From Kuschelorhynchus macadamiae (lineage: Eukaryota > Arthropoda > Insecta > Coleoptera > Curculionidae), in contig JAUTXW010000139.1 of NCBI GenBank assembly GCA_030620095.1, forward strand, positions 884,501 to 948,500: 64,000 nt of DNA, given 5' to 3'. Made by a program: the position numbers and the translations under genes. Under the pieces are notes generated by a model, which made no database searches, was not told the origin of the DNA, and saw only the letters and a program-made list of their open reading frames with translations. Below, in pieces: positions 49,311 through 61,545 of this stretch; the stretch's first letter is position 1, and every line of letters begins with the position of its first letter.

Positions 49311-50490
49311 ATGAGGGAACTGCTATTCTTGCTAAAGCTGTAATAAAGAAGTTTAGCTACAAATATTCTACTGACGTGCAGATTCGAACGCTTTTGTCAA
49401 ATCACAAAATGAAGCATGCGTGTCCAATAGCAGTTCAAAACCATCGAGCATTTGACTTGATAATTTATTAATAGCACAAGCCGTTGATTTTGATCTCTAC
49501 TAATTGACAGTTTTAAAATAAATTGATTCCTTCAAAATATTCAATATCATAACAGTCTCCACCTACTGTTTTTCAAATTGCATATCACCTCCCTAACTTA
49601 TTAATGTTATTTCCCTAAAATTAATTGCAATTATTGCTGTACTCTTTTATCACTGTAATTTTTGTTGTAAGTAGACTTTTTTTTATCACTTGTTTTTTGA
49701 TCAAATAATTGAACTTTTTATTAAATTGATTAAGACCATTTAGCCTATCCCGAATATCTTTTAGGTCATTATTCTGGATTCGGTACCCGTTTGGATTTTA
49801 ATGGGTAACATGTTTTTCTTTGATTCTATATGAAATTAATAAAACTTAGCATTTACACTGATGCGATCATTATTGATGAAACCCCACTCTACTGTTTCAA
49901 TGTAGTTATACAGAGGAAATAGACTTTCATTTGTTATTGGCCTATAACCCCTCGTGCATATTTGTAAAGACACTGTCGAGGCATGCATTCCCCTAAAGTT
50001 AAAATTTACCAACTTTAAAAGGCCATATGGACTAAATAGAATTACTAACTCAAGTGTGTTCATGTCATTTATTTTGTTTTATAGAAATGGACAATATCAC
50101 AATAATACTCACCTTTGATGCAAAATTTAATCCGAACAAAATACGAGAAATTGTTTCTAGAAACCTGTCCTTAGCTCCAGAGAGGTGACCTCGCAATGGA
50201 GTTCATTGGAAAATCTGGAAATACTGAAGTATAAAAACTCGACACTACCTTAAGATATAGTGCTACCCTCCCGAGTACCCTTACTGATATACAAAATCTC
50301 GATGCAGCAGTGTAATCTAGGTCACTTCAAAATCATCTTTGATCCTTCAAACAAATATAATTGTATGGTGCTTCTCCGGCCAAGAACCCAAAGTTTATTA
50401 CGAAATAACTGAATGTCTACATAGAAAATGCTTACTTTTTTTTATTGTTATTATTAAAATTTACCTCGTCTAATCCTAACTTAAAGTTAA
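49311..50490. other. Spacer, no gene recognised
   Basis: A 75-codon antisense frame (49836-50063) has a mixed composition (RGYRPITNES) and could be a LINE fragment, but it has no motif I can name. Confidence 0.35.
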
Positions 50491-50494
50491 ACTA

Positions 50495-50630
50495 TCGTAG
50501 AAAGATTGTGACAACTCGGGCTTCCGTAGGGCAACCGGCAGAGTATCTGTATAACAGAAATAAGTGCCAAATTTTCGAATCCCAGCAACAGCAGCTTTAG
50601 TTTTTTTATTTAAATACCTAGTCGTTTGAA
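50495..50630 (+). repeat. tRNA-like SINE remnant
   Basis: GTAGGGCAACCGGCAGAG acts as a plausible A-box region and TTTCGAATCCCAG as a B box at about 50571, followed by a CAGCAGC linker and a T-run tail. Confidence 0.45.
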
Positions 50631-51065
50631 ACTGCTCCAAAAATAGGTAAATACGTGTAACTAATGCAGATACAAAATAACCGACAGGATGGATTTTTTC
50701 TACCTCTCCATAAAATGCTCGTAAAGAAACTAAGTTTGTTTGTAATCTGGCGTCTTTGGTTGTGTCGATACCACTGCACAGAAAACATTTTGGTGATTTT
50801 TATCTCTCTATTATAATAATAAAAAAGACTTAATCCTTATGAGTTTTACTTACTTTTTGATTTCAGGAGATTGCATCGCACAATTACGTAATAATTAATA
50901 GGTACATTTGATTAGTATATTGTTGACATACTTATACAAAAAGAGGTTAAAATAGTTGGCCGATTCACAAACACATTAAAATTGTTAATACATTCAAGTC
51001 TGCCTGGATACTAAATATACATATAGGTGACCAGATATTCTTAAATTTTACTTATTTTATTATAT

Positions 51066-51332
51066 TTCAAAACATGAAGTGAGGAGTTCTACATCGAGAG
51101 AGAATTTAAATGTATCATTTTCATTGATAATACTCAACAAAAGTTTTATAGTGACTAAGGCAGTGTAGAGGATATCGCACCTATCTGTGGGCCCGAAGGT
51201 CTCCGATCCAATCCTGCGGTTAGAATATTTTTTTTATCTAAATGCACTATATTACTATATTTGTTTTATTATTAATGTTGATGTTAATTTTTTTTTAAAC
51301 ATAATTAAAACAAATTTTTAGTGACACGAATT
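51066..51332 (+). repeat. tRNA-like SINE inserted in the PLE left repeat
   Basis: This segment interrupts sequence that is continuous in the right arm. TTATA is present at both junctions and may be the target duplication. It contains GTGTAGAGGATATCGCACC (A-box-like, similar to the head at 48487) and CGATCCAATCC (B-box-like) followed by a T run. Confidence 0.55.
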
Positions 51333-51394
51333 GTTATAAAATGTTATTGTAGCTTTTACTTAAGTTTTTAATATCTGTTTTGGAATTTATCGCG

Positions 51395-52346
51395 AGTAGA
51401 TTCTTTTTGATGTAAATCATTTCTGAAACTTCCCTTTTTTGTGTGTGTTGTTCAGTTTTTAATATACGTGTAAACTGCAATATATACGCTATTGCAGTTA
51501 GAGCAGGGGATTTCGTATACGGTGCGGGTTTTCTTATTTTTTAGGCATTTTGGATTTTAGACTACTGTAGTTTTTATTAAGTAGATTATTTGCCTTGTGA
51601 CTTACTGAAATATTGTGTTGTTTAAAATATGATTGAAGATTTTCGGAAAATTTTGTTTGCATAGAAGCCCTATGTTAAGAATTTGGTTTTGTCTTTTTTA
51701 TTTTGATTGTTGGTGTTTTGTATGGTATTATTGGGCATATGAATTCGTGATTTTGGTGGGTAGCTATTTTGTAATTAGATGTTCTTAGCTTTTCTAATTG
51801 CGTTTTGCTGATAGTCAGCATCGGAAAGCTATATCGCTCTATCTGCCAGACCAATAACTACTACTCTTGTTTGTGACAAAGGATGTTGAGAGAAATAGTT
51901 TAAATATCGCCCTGATGATGTTTCTTTTGTAAACCATTCAGTTTTGATTGAATTATTATATAGAGGCATATCCGCAAAAAAGTTAATTTTATGTTGTTGC
52001 TCTAATTCTATAGTAAATTTAAGTCATTCATGGTACTTGTGGAAACATTCTAGGATGTAGTTTTCTTGTCCAATTGGAATGGCTGTAAGATCGAAGAAGG
52101 GTAGGGCGAAATTCAATTGTGGAATTACAGAACTTTTCAGATCTTCAAAGAACAATTGGGCAATACAGCTCGATATAGCGGAACCCATAGCACATCCATA
52201 TGTTTGCTTATAAAACTTTTCCCCATAAACAAAGTATGTTGAGCATAACGACAGTTCAACTGCTTTTTGAAATTCATCCAATGGTACGTCGGTAAACTGT
52301 TGTATTTGAAGACAAACGTGTATTTAAAACTGAACAACACACACAA
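51395..52346 (-). pseudogene. PLE 2 reverse transcriptase and GIY-YIG endonuclease
   Basis: A PLE polymerase copies RNA primed at a nick, and the GIY-YIG domain makes the nick. Minus-strand reading: DEFQKAVELSLCSTYFVYGE, KFYKQTYGCAMGSAISSCIA and QLFFEDLKSSVIPQL match the 'STYF.F....Y.Q..GCAMGSPLSP..A.LFME' palm motif. The next block, which should contain the catalytic YVDD, is missing: LPFF runs directly into DLTAIPIGQENYILECFHKY. KFTIELEQQHKINFF, IKTEWFTKETSSGRYLNYFS and SQTRVVVIGLADRA continue the RT. After several stops, TVYEIPCSNCNSVYIAVYT (about 51490-51550) is the GIY-YIG start with its Cys pair; the 'YIGQT' Gly is Ala. With YVDD deleted it cannot polymerise. Confidence 0.87.
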
Positions 52347-52785
52347 AAAAGGGAAGTTTTAGAAATGATTTACATCAAAAAGAATCCACTCGCGATAAAT
52401 TCCAAAACCAATAATAAAAACTTAAGTAAAATTTACAATAACATTTTATAAATATAATAAGTAAAATTTAAAAAAATGGGAAAAAACTCTGGTCACCTAT
52501 AAGTATATTGAGTATCCAGGCAGACTTGAATATATTGACAATTTTAATGTGTTTGTGAATCGTCCAACTATTTTCACCTCTTTATGTATATGTATGTCAA
52601 TAATATATTAATAAATGTATACTAAATGTTACCTATTAATTATTACGTAATTGTGCGATGCAATCTCCTGAAACCAAAAAGTAAGTAAAGCTCATAAGAA
52701 TTAAGTTTCTTTTATTATCATAATCTTTAAATATTATTACAATAACATCTATATTTTACGTATATTTTTAGTTTTGTTACTATTC

Positions 52786-52830
52786 CATTGAGAAAGGCTG
52801 AAATTCAGCCGAAACGTCTGGAAATTTTAA
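52786..52830 (+). other. Hairpin plus GAAACGTC motif after PLE 2
   Basis: GGCTGA/TCAGCC forms a six-pair stem, directly followed by GAAACGTC. It resembles stem II and the second core of a hammerhead, but the CTGANGA core is not present upstream (TTGAGAA instead). It is probably a decayed PLE ribozyme motif. Confidence 0.4.
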
Positions 52831-52946
52831 TAATAACAGATTTTAAAAGGAAATGAAATAGTTTTCATTCACTTGTATCACTCGAACCATATCCCATGAA
52901 AACAAAAAATAATCTAAAAATATATATTAGAGCTTCAAGAATCATC

Positions 52947-52947
<1 letters not shown>

Positions 52948-52993
<46 letters not shown>
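52948..52993. repeat. (TA)23 microsatellite
   Basis: A pure TA tract about 120 bp beyond the PLE 2 terminal motif. Confidence 0.95.
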
Positions 52994-52996
<3 letters not shown>

Positions 52997-54574
52997 TGGC
53001 CTTTTAATAAAACTTCCACTATATTGCATATAATTATTTGTAATAATTTACAAATATACAAAATGCATATCTTATAAAATGTAATGTATTTCAATTTGTT
53101 TTTAAGTATTAGCAAACAACTATAGGATCATATTTGTATCATATTATGAAAAAAAATCTTTGAACAAAACTGTCAAGAGCATGCGTTGCTTTGAGAGGTT
53201 AGAGTATAAGCAATCTTCGATCCTGTAAAGACACATAGAACTATTTATTTACTATTTTTTGCAAACGTTGAATCGCAACTATGGAAAACTACTCTAATGA
53301 GTGTTTCAACATATTGGCATTCGGAATTTGTAGTACGAAAATATAGAATTAAATTTTTAGAAAATTTTAAATACGAATTATTTAAACCAAAATATAAAAA
53401 AAAACTAACACTGCCGCTATTTATTTTAGACTGTTTGTTTTAACAAACAAATATGTATTACTCTTTCTTTCAAAAAATCCACTTTTCCTGTGTGGAAAAA
53501 TCTATAATAAAATTCCTTAAGACAGAGATTACAGATAATTTTCAATAAAACTGGAACCTTGTATATTTGTTTTGTTCTATTTCAGGTTAAAATACAATGT
53601 TGTCAGTCCTTTAAAATTGTTATTACTACAGTCCTCGATGTAATGTCTTTATGCCTGTACGTACATATATAAATGCATATTATAGTGTTTATATGAATAT
53701 GTTTGTTTTAGTTTTTTTTTAAGTGAATTCTGTTAATATTTACAATTAAATTTGTATGGTGTATTTTACTGATTTATATCATCATTTTGGAAATATATCT
53801 ACTTACTTACCTACTTGAAATTTTTATATATGTGTAGGGCTTACAACACTCGCTATTAAATACGCCACTGCGCGCAGCCCCCAATTAACAATTAGCAAGA
53901 AGCTATGAAAAGGAAGTTAATAAAAACAAACTTTTATCAATGTTAAACCATTGCCAAAATAAATATAGATGATTCGTTTAAAGTTCGTTGTGAGGATCAG
54001 CAGTCTGGCCAAAGTAGTATATTAGTCTTACGCATTAACATGGAAATATAATCTATAAAATTCTATTAGTTTGTGTTTTAAACTATGTTTAAGAACTGGT
54101 GCGGATTACACAAATCCAAATTCAAATCTGCTAACGGAGTTTTTGCTAATATCCTCACAAATTCTCAAATATCTTGGAAGATGTTAGATAATGTTTTGTA
54201 ATTTTTTTTTCACTAAAACCGTCACGGAATTTATGTTCTAAGGTAAAAGCGATAAAAATGAGGCAATAAATCACTCAGTGGAAATTGTTTACTGTCATTT
54301 CAAGATGCCATATAGTTTCCGCTTGAAACAGAGTTATAGACTGGTTGGAAATTTGAAGATCTGAATGTGGGAATAAATACCAGTTGGACCGGAGTTTGGT
54401 TACATAAAATGTATTTCTTACTATTGCTTTCTTTACCATGCTCCTGGCTCGTTTTTCTTGATGTGTTAAATTATTAATGTAAATTAACTTTATAAAACTA
54501 AGATCAGTTTTTATAGTTTGAGTTATGAGTTTAAATGCTTACCAAGTAGAGTTAAATTTATTTATATTGCAGAG
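52994..54574. other. AT-rich spacer, no gene recognised
   Basis: No repeat or coding family is recognised. Confidence 0.5.
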
Positions 54575-55320
54575 TCAAAGGACCTCTCCGGACGGTCCAC
54601 CATCGAAATAATATCTCTCATTTACCAATATATGTGGCTTGAGTAAAAACCTCAACTCTGTTCACCACTATCTCCAATCTTGCAAGACTCATTTCTCTTC
54701 CTAACCAAAACCAAAATAAGCCGTAAACTTCTTCTATCATTTCGCCTGAACGGTGGCGTTGGCTTTACGATCGTATCCTGTGTGCGAGATTAGAGAAAAT
54801 CAGTATTCATAACAATCTCCTTAAGAAATCTAAGGACTAAAAACGAGGTACGAAATCATTAAAACATTATACCAAGTGTCCTATGACGAAGGCATTTTTC
54901 CCAAAAGCAGGAAATCTGCTCGTGTACAGCTTATTCTCAAAAAAAGATCCAAAACCCTTTCCTCCAACTTTTCAATTATTTAAGGCAATGGAGAAGTATA
55001 TCAGTATTGATCTTTTAAATTACCTTGAAAGGTTTAAACTTATCCACGACTGGTTCTGCCACCAATGGTCTTCCTCCAGGACTTTGTACTTAGATTGCCA
55101 GTTTTTCTTTCAACAAAAGTAAGTATTTCTGTTGTGGTCGACGACCGTTCATCAAACTTTCACCAAATCAGCGCAGGCATTCCACAACGCCTGAATCCCA
55201 TATATTACAAGGAAGCTTGCATCATCCCGTCACCGTCTAAATGTAGTTACTGTGTTATAGTTGAAGGTCTTTTCTTAGCTGACACTGTTAGATTGCATTC
55301 GTCAGAATAGCTGTTACAAT
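54575..55320 (+). pseudogene. jockey/I-type LINE remnant (endonuclease start, RT pieces)
   Basis: Plus strand: FTNICGLSKNLNSVHHYLQS with CKTHF (about 54625-54700) matches the opening of the APE endonuclease domain ('..NIRGL.SN..SV..HL....P..L.L.ET'). After a large deletion come SLFSKKDPKPF and KAMEKYISIDLLNYLERFKL with IHD, the RT block around 'P..KKGD....SNYRPI.L....SK..E..I...L..YL...LI.D'. A second gap removes the first catalytic Asp block. Then come SISVVVDDRSSNFHQISAGI and PQ, the 'V..VDG.SS....I.AGVPQGSVLSP' motif, broken right after PQ. LADTVRLHS near 55280 may be the ruined 'YADD' box. Stops and shifts occur throughout. Choice of clade is by resemblance only. Confidence 0.7.
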
Positions 55321-56099
55321 TCGCAAATTTGCAACTCTGGCAGTTACAGAATATGTCTTTAATCTATTGTGGTCGACTCACTAAAAAAATGCTCAAATAA
55401 GAACGCCTGTACTAATTCGGAATCTTCGTTAAGATCTGCCGATATGTCCAAACGTAGGCTAATAATTTATTTTTAGGAGCAAATTATGTTCGAAATAACC
55501 GGTAATTTTTTGATTATTTACATCGTTCATACTGAGTATTCTAAAAAAATATTATCTGATTTAAGTAAGGAACTTTTAACTAACTGTTGCATTGTAATAA
55601 AATACTTAACAGCAGTGCTTTAGATGTTCTTAAAATATAATGTTTTTTTTTTTATTGACATCTTGTTAACTAAAATCAGTATTTTTTTGGTTGGATTTGG
55701 TCAAAGTCAAAACAGAATTTTAAGGTTAGGTTCATGATGACATTTTTTACATCTGGTTCAAAGTTTAGTTCGATTTTTAAAAGGAAAGGTCCTCTATTCA
55801 ATTCACTTTCTGGGATTTTCTGACAGAAAGTGATATCCACTCTAGTTTTCGATTCTTCATATGGCACCCAAATAAAAATAAAAATTGAACGTAATGTACG
55901 CAGCAACAATTCATGGTAGTTGGACGTTGACCTTTTTTTATTCATCTAAAAGATGTATATATTAAGGGATATATGGTCAAGTACCTACTATGCTGTTCTA
56001 GCAAAATCTTACTTATTTAATTATATTAATTAACAATCTGACTTTCCAAAGTTTCAGTTGGCTCCGGTTTTATAGATTCATGATTATTATGATAATTTA
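55321..56099. other. Spacer with one antisense frame
   Basis: An 89-codon minus frame at 55676-55945 has mixed composition (NRGPFLLKIELNFEPDVKN) but no family I recognise. Confidence 0.35.
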
Positions 56100-57310
56100 A
56101 GTACCTGCCCTTAATGTATGGGAAGTTCGGCCATTAAATGGGAAATACTTGGATTTATTATACCGTATATCACCTTTGCGAGACGATTTTGTCCTTGAAC
56201 TCAGTAAAAAACCTTACAAAATAAGTCAAAGTGAATTAAGTGACCTTATAAGAGATTTAGAATTACCCAAGAAAAAAGCAGAACTATTGGTCTCTCGATT
56301 GCAATAATGGAATTTACTTGAATATGAAACAAATGTTTATGTATACCGAAGTTGTCAGAAAAACCTAACACCAGTTTTTAACATGGAAAACAATTTGGCA
56401 GCCTGTAGGGACATTGAGTGATTAATGGTAGCTTTACATCTAGACAATGTTCCAAAAGACTTAGAGACTTTTCATTGATTCCAAAAGTAAGTTTTAATGC
56501 TGTGTTACTTCATAACAGCAATAACTTCCCTTCAGTTCCAATTGGTCATGCAGTTCACATGAAAGAAACGTATAGCAGTTTGAAATCGTTACTGGAGATG
56601 ATATGATATGAAAGATATAAACGGCAAATTTATGGTTATTTGAAAGTTGTGGCGGTTTTGCTTGGAATGCAGCTAGGTTATACCAAATATTGCTGCTTCC
56701 TCTACGAATAGGGCAGTCGAGCAGTACAGAATAAAAATTTGGGCACCGAGAGGGTCTTTTTAGCTAAGAAAGAAAAATATAACCAACGTGCCATTAGTTC
56801 CCCCTGACAAGATATAATACCGCCACTTTATATAAAATTGGACCTTATAAAAACCTTTGTGAAGGCCATGGACAAAGAAGGCCGTGCTTTCAGTTATTTA
56901 AAAGAAATGTTCTGTAGAATCAGTGACCCTTAAATTAAAGAGGAAATATTCGTGGGTCTCAGATTTTCGAAGATGCGCAATTCGACTCGATACTTGAAGG
57001 CAAGGAAAAAGACGCTTGAAATACATTTAAAATGGTTACAAGAATTTTTTTTTCGTGTTACCAAAACCTAGATGTCATTGAAAATTTATTTTTTGGATTC
57101 TGACGTGGGTTACTTTCCGAAAAATTGTGGTGCTGTAAGTGACGAGTACGGTGAAGGTTCCACCAGGATATTTCAAACATAGAAAGAAGGTATTAGGGAA
57201 AATGCTACTGTAAGGTTTATTCGACTACTGCTGGACTATTACGAGACATGCCCCAGAGGATGCTTTCAAAAGACAGGCCAAGAAGCGCAAAATGAATATC
57301 TTCAATGATA
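56100..57310 (+). pseudogene. Decayed member of a multicopy insect protein family, function unknown
   Basis: The plus strand preserves, across stops and frameshifts, the order of a protein I remember as occurring in many copies in arthropod genomes under 'uncharacterized protein', probably transposon-derived. It shows RPLNGKYLDLLYRISPLRDD, then KISQSELSDLIRDLELPKKK, LLVSRLQQ-stop-WNLLEYE, YVYRSCQKNLTPVF, a block with FSLIPKVSFNAVLLHNSN and VPIGHAVHMKETYSSLKSLL, LGYTKYCCFLYE, FVKAMDKEGRAFSYLKEMF, and near the end YFPKNCGAVSDEYGEGSTRIF and RTCPRGCFQKTGQ-like remains of '..FF..NLGA.SDE.GERFHQDI...YCW.LKRD.P'. No intact frame exceeds about 65 codons. No catalytic motif can be named. It is a dead copy. 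Confidence 0.65.
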
Positions 57311-60300
57311 AAAATGTACTATTTAATTGCTTTTGTTGAACCAACAATATATTGTTATCTCTATTTTGTATGTTCATTTAAAACTAAAATTTTGTAACAA
57401 ATAACTCAGATTTTTTTTGCGAGCCAAGTAAATTCTTTAATACGTATTAGATTTTTTTGCAAGCCAACTAAATTCTTTAATATATATTTTTTAGTTCCTT
57501 GGGTGTAGTGGAATCCAAAAAATAGGTTTTTTTTAAGAAACAAACAAAAATATTAAATTTGTTCCCCAGTGTTATTTTAAGTTAAATATCGATTTAATCA
57601 CGGAAATTACTTGAACTGCAAAAAACTATTATATCTAACTTTTACGCTCTTATAAAATATTTAACCGCATTGCTTTAGACGTTCTTAAAATAGAACATTT
57701 TTCCGTTGGCAATTTAGCTATTTATCTAGTACTTAATCCATACATCCTACGCGACTTCTAACGTAAGAACACGCTTATACGTTGGCAAATAAGATGCGAT
57801 AATTACGATAAGTGATTACAATCAAACACGTTATTATGGCTTCGGGTTACTTAATACATATTTAAAACACATCTTCTTAGACCGAGAAGTTAATTTGCTA
57901 TGTAAATGTATTTAAATTTTATTCGAGAAAATCTATAAAATGTTAGGATTTTTAATAACGACTTCTAAGTCGTTTTCTGCCTCTCTACTATTAAATTGAT
58001 AATGTTTTTTTAGAAGGTAAGCACCACTATAAATTTCATTGGCTTAGAGGCATCAATGAAAACACCATAAATGACATATTCGGCAATAACAAGAACTGCG
58101 TAGAAGTTGACCATTAGCACTGTAATATACTATATTATTCAGGATATTATGGTTATAGAAAGGTTAAGCGTGGAAAAAAAACCTGTTTGTAATGAAATAA
58201 TCATTATACATAGTACACAATGTAAATCGAAGTTGCTGCCAAATTCCTCTGTATTCTTAAAAAAAAATATTCTTTATGGTTGTGAAAATACTGATATTTC
58301 TGATAAAGTACTATACATATACTATACTGTGCAATCAATTTATCTTGGTAACATTATAATCTGTCATATCTCCTTTAGTTTCAAAGTTGGTTAGATGAAC
58401 TAAAAAATAATTTTTGTAATAAAAAGTTCTTTTCTAATAATTCAAACAAATCAGGGTGTCCCTCTAAAAAAATACAACTTATGGTGCTGTCTTGTAAAAT
58501 TGATAGTCCGAATATCGTCTGACACAATCATATAGTCCTTTGTTTTTTTTTTAATTATTAGAAAAAAAAAATATTAAGCAACCCTACAATTTGCTTTTTG
58601 GTTCATATGGCTAACTTTAAAACTAAAGGAGATATGGAAGTTTAAAATGTTGTCACGATAAATTGATCACACTGTGCGTTTTATAGAATAGAATACAATA
58701 GAAGCCTATTGATATAACATGACGTATAAAAGTAATAGACCGTGGGGACCGAGGAGCATTATTGAGTCAATTTGTTTAAGTCAATTTTAAGGAAAATTAA
58801 TGTTTTCTTATGAAATGAGGCTTATTACATCTCCAGTCGGTCAATCTAGTAAACTAAAAATCATTTCAGCGAATTTTCTGGCTACCTTTTTAATAATACC
58901 CTTTCCCAGAAGTTACAGATTTTACAGTTCTCCACACTTACCTTGATTCCGGCATGTTTCACTATAAATACTTTGAACTGTTTTTTAAACAAAAAACCTG
59001 TAGGTTTTATAATCTAGTTGTTAATTCATCAGTTTCTATAAATACAAAGTCACTCTGGAACAGGTGACATGTCAAAAAATTTTCTATTTTTTATTGGAAT
59101 ATCCTGTCTTTACTTAAGCACGAGAAAGTTCCGTGAAAAAATCTGAACATTTAGCCTAAAAATAATAGTATAATAATAATAAAAATATTATCTTATATAT
59201 AACTAATTACTTATCCAGAACCAACATTATAATTTTATTTAGGAAACCCGACGTTTCGTGGTTCTTACCATTTGCATAATTCTACAAGTCCGTTAATAAT
59301 GACCATGAAAAGGTGATATATTTTATGTATTAGTCCCGACAGTAATCCGTTGTTTTTGCCAAAAAAAATCATATCTGACTTCATTGTTTTTACAAAATTT
59401 GTCTTAATTCTATATTACTAATGCTGCTCTAAGCGACCAGTCGTATGTTTTGCAAAAAGTATTTAACCCGTATGATTTACAAAATGCACCTCGATAAAAT
59501 ACTCCGGTGGTGTTGTGTATCGAAATATAATGGGTATATTCAGCTAAGGTAACTAATTTAATCATCAAGACTTTGCTGCTTATTTTCCATTATTGTAGCC
59601 AATATACAATGACGGATGATTTGTGAAAATATTATTAGTTTACCCCTTTTCAAATTTGTCTCGGAGTCGAAACGGTAAAAAGTAACTCCAATTAGATACG
59701 ATGTAAAGAAAAGAACCATGTACAATAACTATGTTAAGTACTCTATTTACCGTAACAACTTCAGTGATGTCTGAAGATATTTTGACCAATTCAGTTTTGA
59801 CATAGTACATTCACAAGAACCAGTCCGATAATTAGATTAAGTTATCTATATACCTGGTCTATGCACTTAATTAGAGTGTAGTAAGAAACGTTCCTAAGAT
59901 TTTTTGGGACAAAAAAAAATACTTTCATTTTTTGGCCAGACCAACCCTGGGGACGTAAGCCCAATTAGTATATATTTTCTTATCGCAAATAAAATATTAA
60001 AATACTTCAAGTCTCTTCAACAAACCATTTTCCTATCCTTGACTTAACTCCAGTTTATATTATGTTATATTATATTATATTATATTATATTATATTATAT
60101 TATATAAGACGTATAGTGAGAAACTCGACTATAAACCTCATATATTTTGCATCTTGCTTGAGAGCGGATTATCCTAATATTTATGTGTTCTCATAATTGC
60201 TTTGAACGGAAGTTATCAATTGATATTAGGAATACTGTAATGTTCCACTATTTTTCTTTTTAGCCTCGAAATAAAACACTTAGACGTTTAACTTTAATTC

Positions 60301-61084
60301 GGTTACGTAGTATGATCTTATTTCAGATAACAAAAGTGATCACTCTTTAGTATATCAAAAAATAAAGTTTCTAAGGTAGACTCCAATATACTGAAAAAGT
60401 TCTTATCTTGCTGCTGCATGAACACGTTTTGTCCAAGAACGTCATTGACACGAAATCGTTAAATTTGAAACGACTGATGTTAATAATACTAAAATTTATA
60501 GTCTTGGCCTAATTATCCTTATTTTATTTGTCGTACCTGATAGAATGCATACATTAGCAAGTAAAAGTTTAGAAACAGTTTTATATAGATCCAGTTAACC
60601 CACTGTGTTAGTGTTTAGTTTTAACTCCAAGAATTTATTCAGCTTGATCTGATTATATCTACCAAACCTCCTGAAAAAAATATGACTCAGAATTATAAAA
60701 GGAAGGGGATATACTCTATATTTTTTTTTATCAGATAAATATATTTTATTTTCCACCAGGTCTAAAAAACATTTTGCAACTTTCGTAGCATAATCTTTGT
60801 CAGGCGAAATATCTTGATTTTTCGAAAAAGATTTAAAATACAGGATGATTTAAAACAAGATTACAACCTTAAAAGAACATACTCCTGTCACAAAAATGAA
60901 AAGAAAATTCTTTAAAATATGTATCTGTGAAGGCTTCGTTTTTAAGATACCACACTACAAAGACCCCGAGAAAAATATGATTTTTCTTCTGACGAAAAGA
61001 TTAGTATGTAAACGTAAATGTAACACTATACAATATTATAATTCTAAAAGCATTTTTAAGATTTCATACTGCCTTTATTTATAA
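57311..61084. other. AT-rich spacer, no gene recognised
   Basis: A duplicated 'GCGAGCCAAGTAAATTCTTTA / GCAAGCCAACTAAATTCTTTA' type direct repeat lies at about 57419-57480. A CAGGGTGTCCCTC word occurs near 58453. A pentanucleotide (ATATT)n tract is at about 60065-60115. The 95-codon frame at 58107 resembles nothing known. Confidence 0.5.
60065..60115. repeat. (ATATT)10 microsatellite
   Basis: About ten pentanucleotide units, the only non-dinucleotide array of this size in the window. Confidence 0.9.
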
Positions 61085-61545
61085 AAATCGGCAAATTTTC
61101 TTTAGCCAGAAATTTCCTCGTTATGAGTCTTTCCCTTTATTAGGAAAAGAGAAGTGTGACCTAATTTAATTTGGTACATAGTGATTTAGTAATACATATT
61201 TTTTTTATTGAGCGCCATTTCGTTCAATCATTTTGAATTCCTACCAAAATTTTAAAAGTTTATACCTATGCCACATCTGATTTTTATGCATAATTTAAAA
61301 TACATTAAATAACTTGTTTTTACAGAGATACAGCGCCATTTTTTTTCGTCGTGTTAAATTCGTACCGTCTATCTTTATATCACATTTCATTTTTCTGCAA
61401 AAGTTGAATTGAATAAGATTTTATTTACAGAATTTTAAAATATTTTATCAAGCCGTCTGTTTCGTCACCTTGGATTCGTACCAACCGACAGACAGACCGA
61501 CGACACTGAGAAAACATCTTTTTCGGCATCTAGAAACCCTGACAA
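61085..61545 (-). repeat. GATGGCGG dispersed repeat, copy G
   Basis: Reverse orientation. The tail (AAATTTCCTCGTTATGAGTC) comes first, then subunits with GCGCCATTTCGTTCAATCA and AAGCCGTCTGTTTCGTCACC, then the head (CAACCGACAGACAGACCGAC, TTTTTCGGCATCTAG). It is shorter than copies B and D. Confidence 0.65.

Larger units (their letters stand above)
50819..52745 (-). mobile_element. Penelope-like element with inverted terminal repeats (PLE 2)
   Basis: The outer segments are reverse complements. The right arm is 52322-52745. The left arm is 50819-51060 plus about 51333-51480. They share, in opposite orientation, AACAACACACACAAAAAAGG, GATTTACATCAAAAAGAATC, CTCGCGATAAATTCCAAAAC, CCAGGCAGACTTGAAT, TTTTAATGTGTTTGTGAATC and TAATTATTACGTAATTGTGC. 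Between them, on the minus strand, lie RT and GIY-YIG remains. Inverted terminal repeats of this sort are known for PLEs, alongside direct ones. The left arm is split by a tRNA-like SINE. Downstream at 52786-52830 is a GGCTGAAATTCAGCCGAAAC hairpin motif, then a (TA)n tract. Confidence 0.8.

Noticed and set aside
49229..49471. 80-codon plus frame as a gene
   Set aside because: Its first third lies in the reverse-oriented dispersed repeat; no domain is recognised.
52786..52830. Active hammerhead ribozyme after PLE 2
   Set aside because: Stem II and GAAACGTC are present, but the CTGANGA core is missing.
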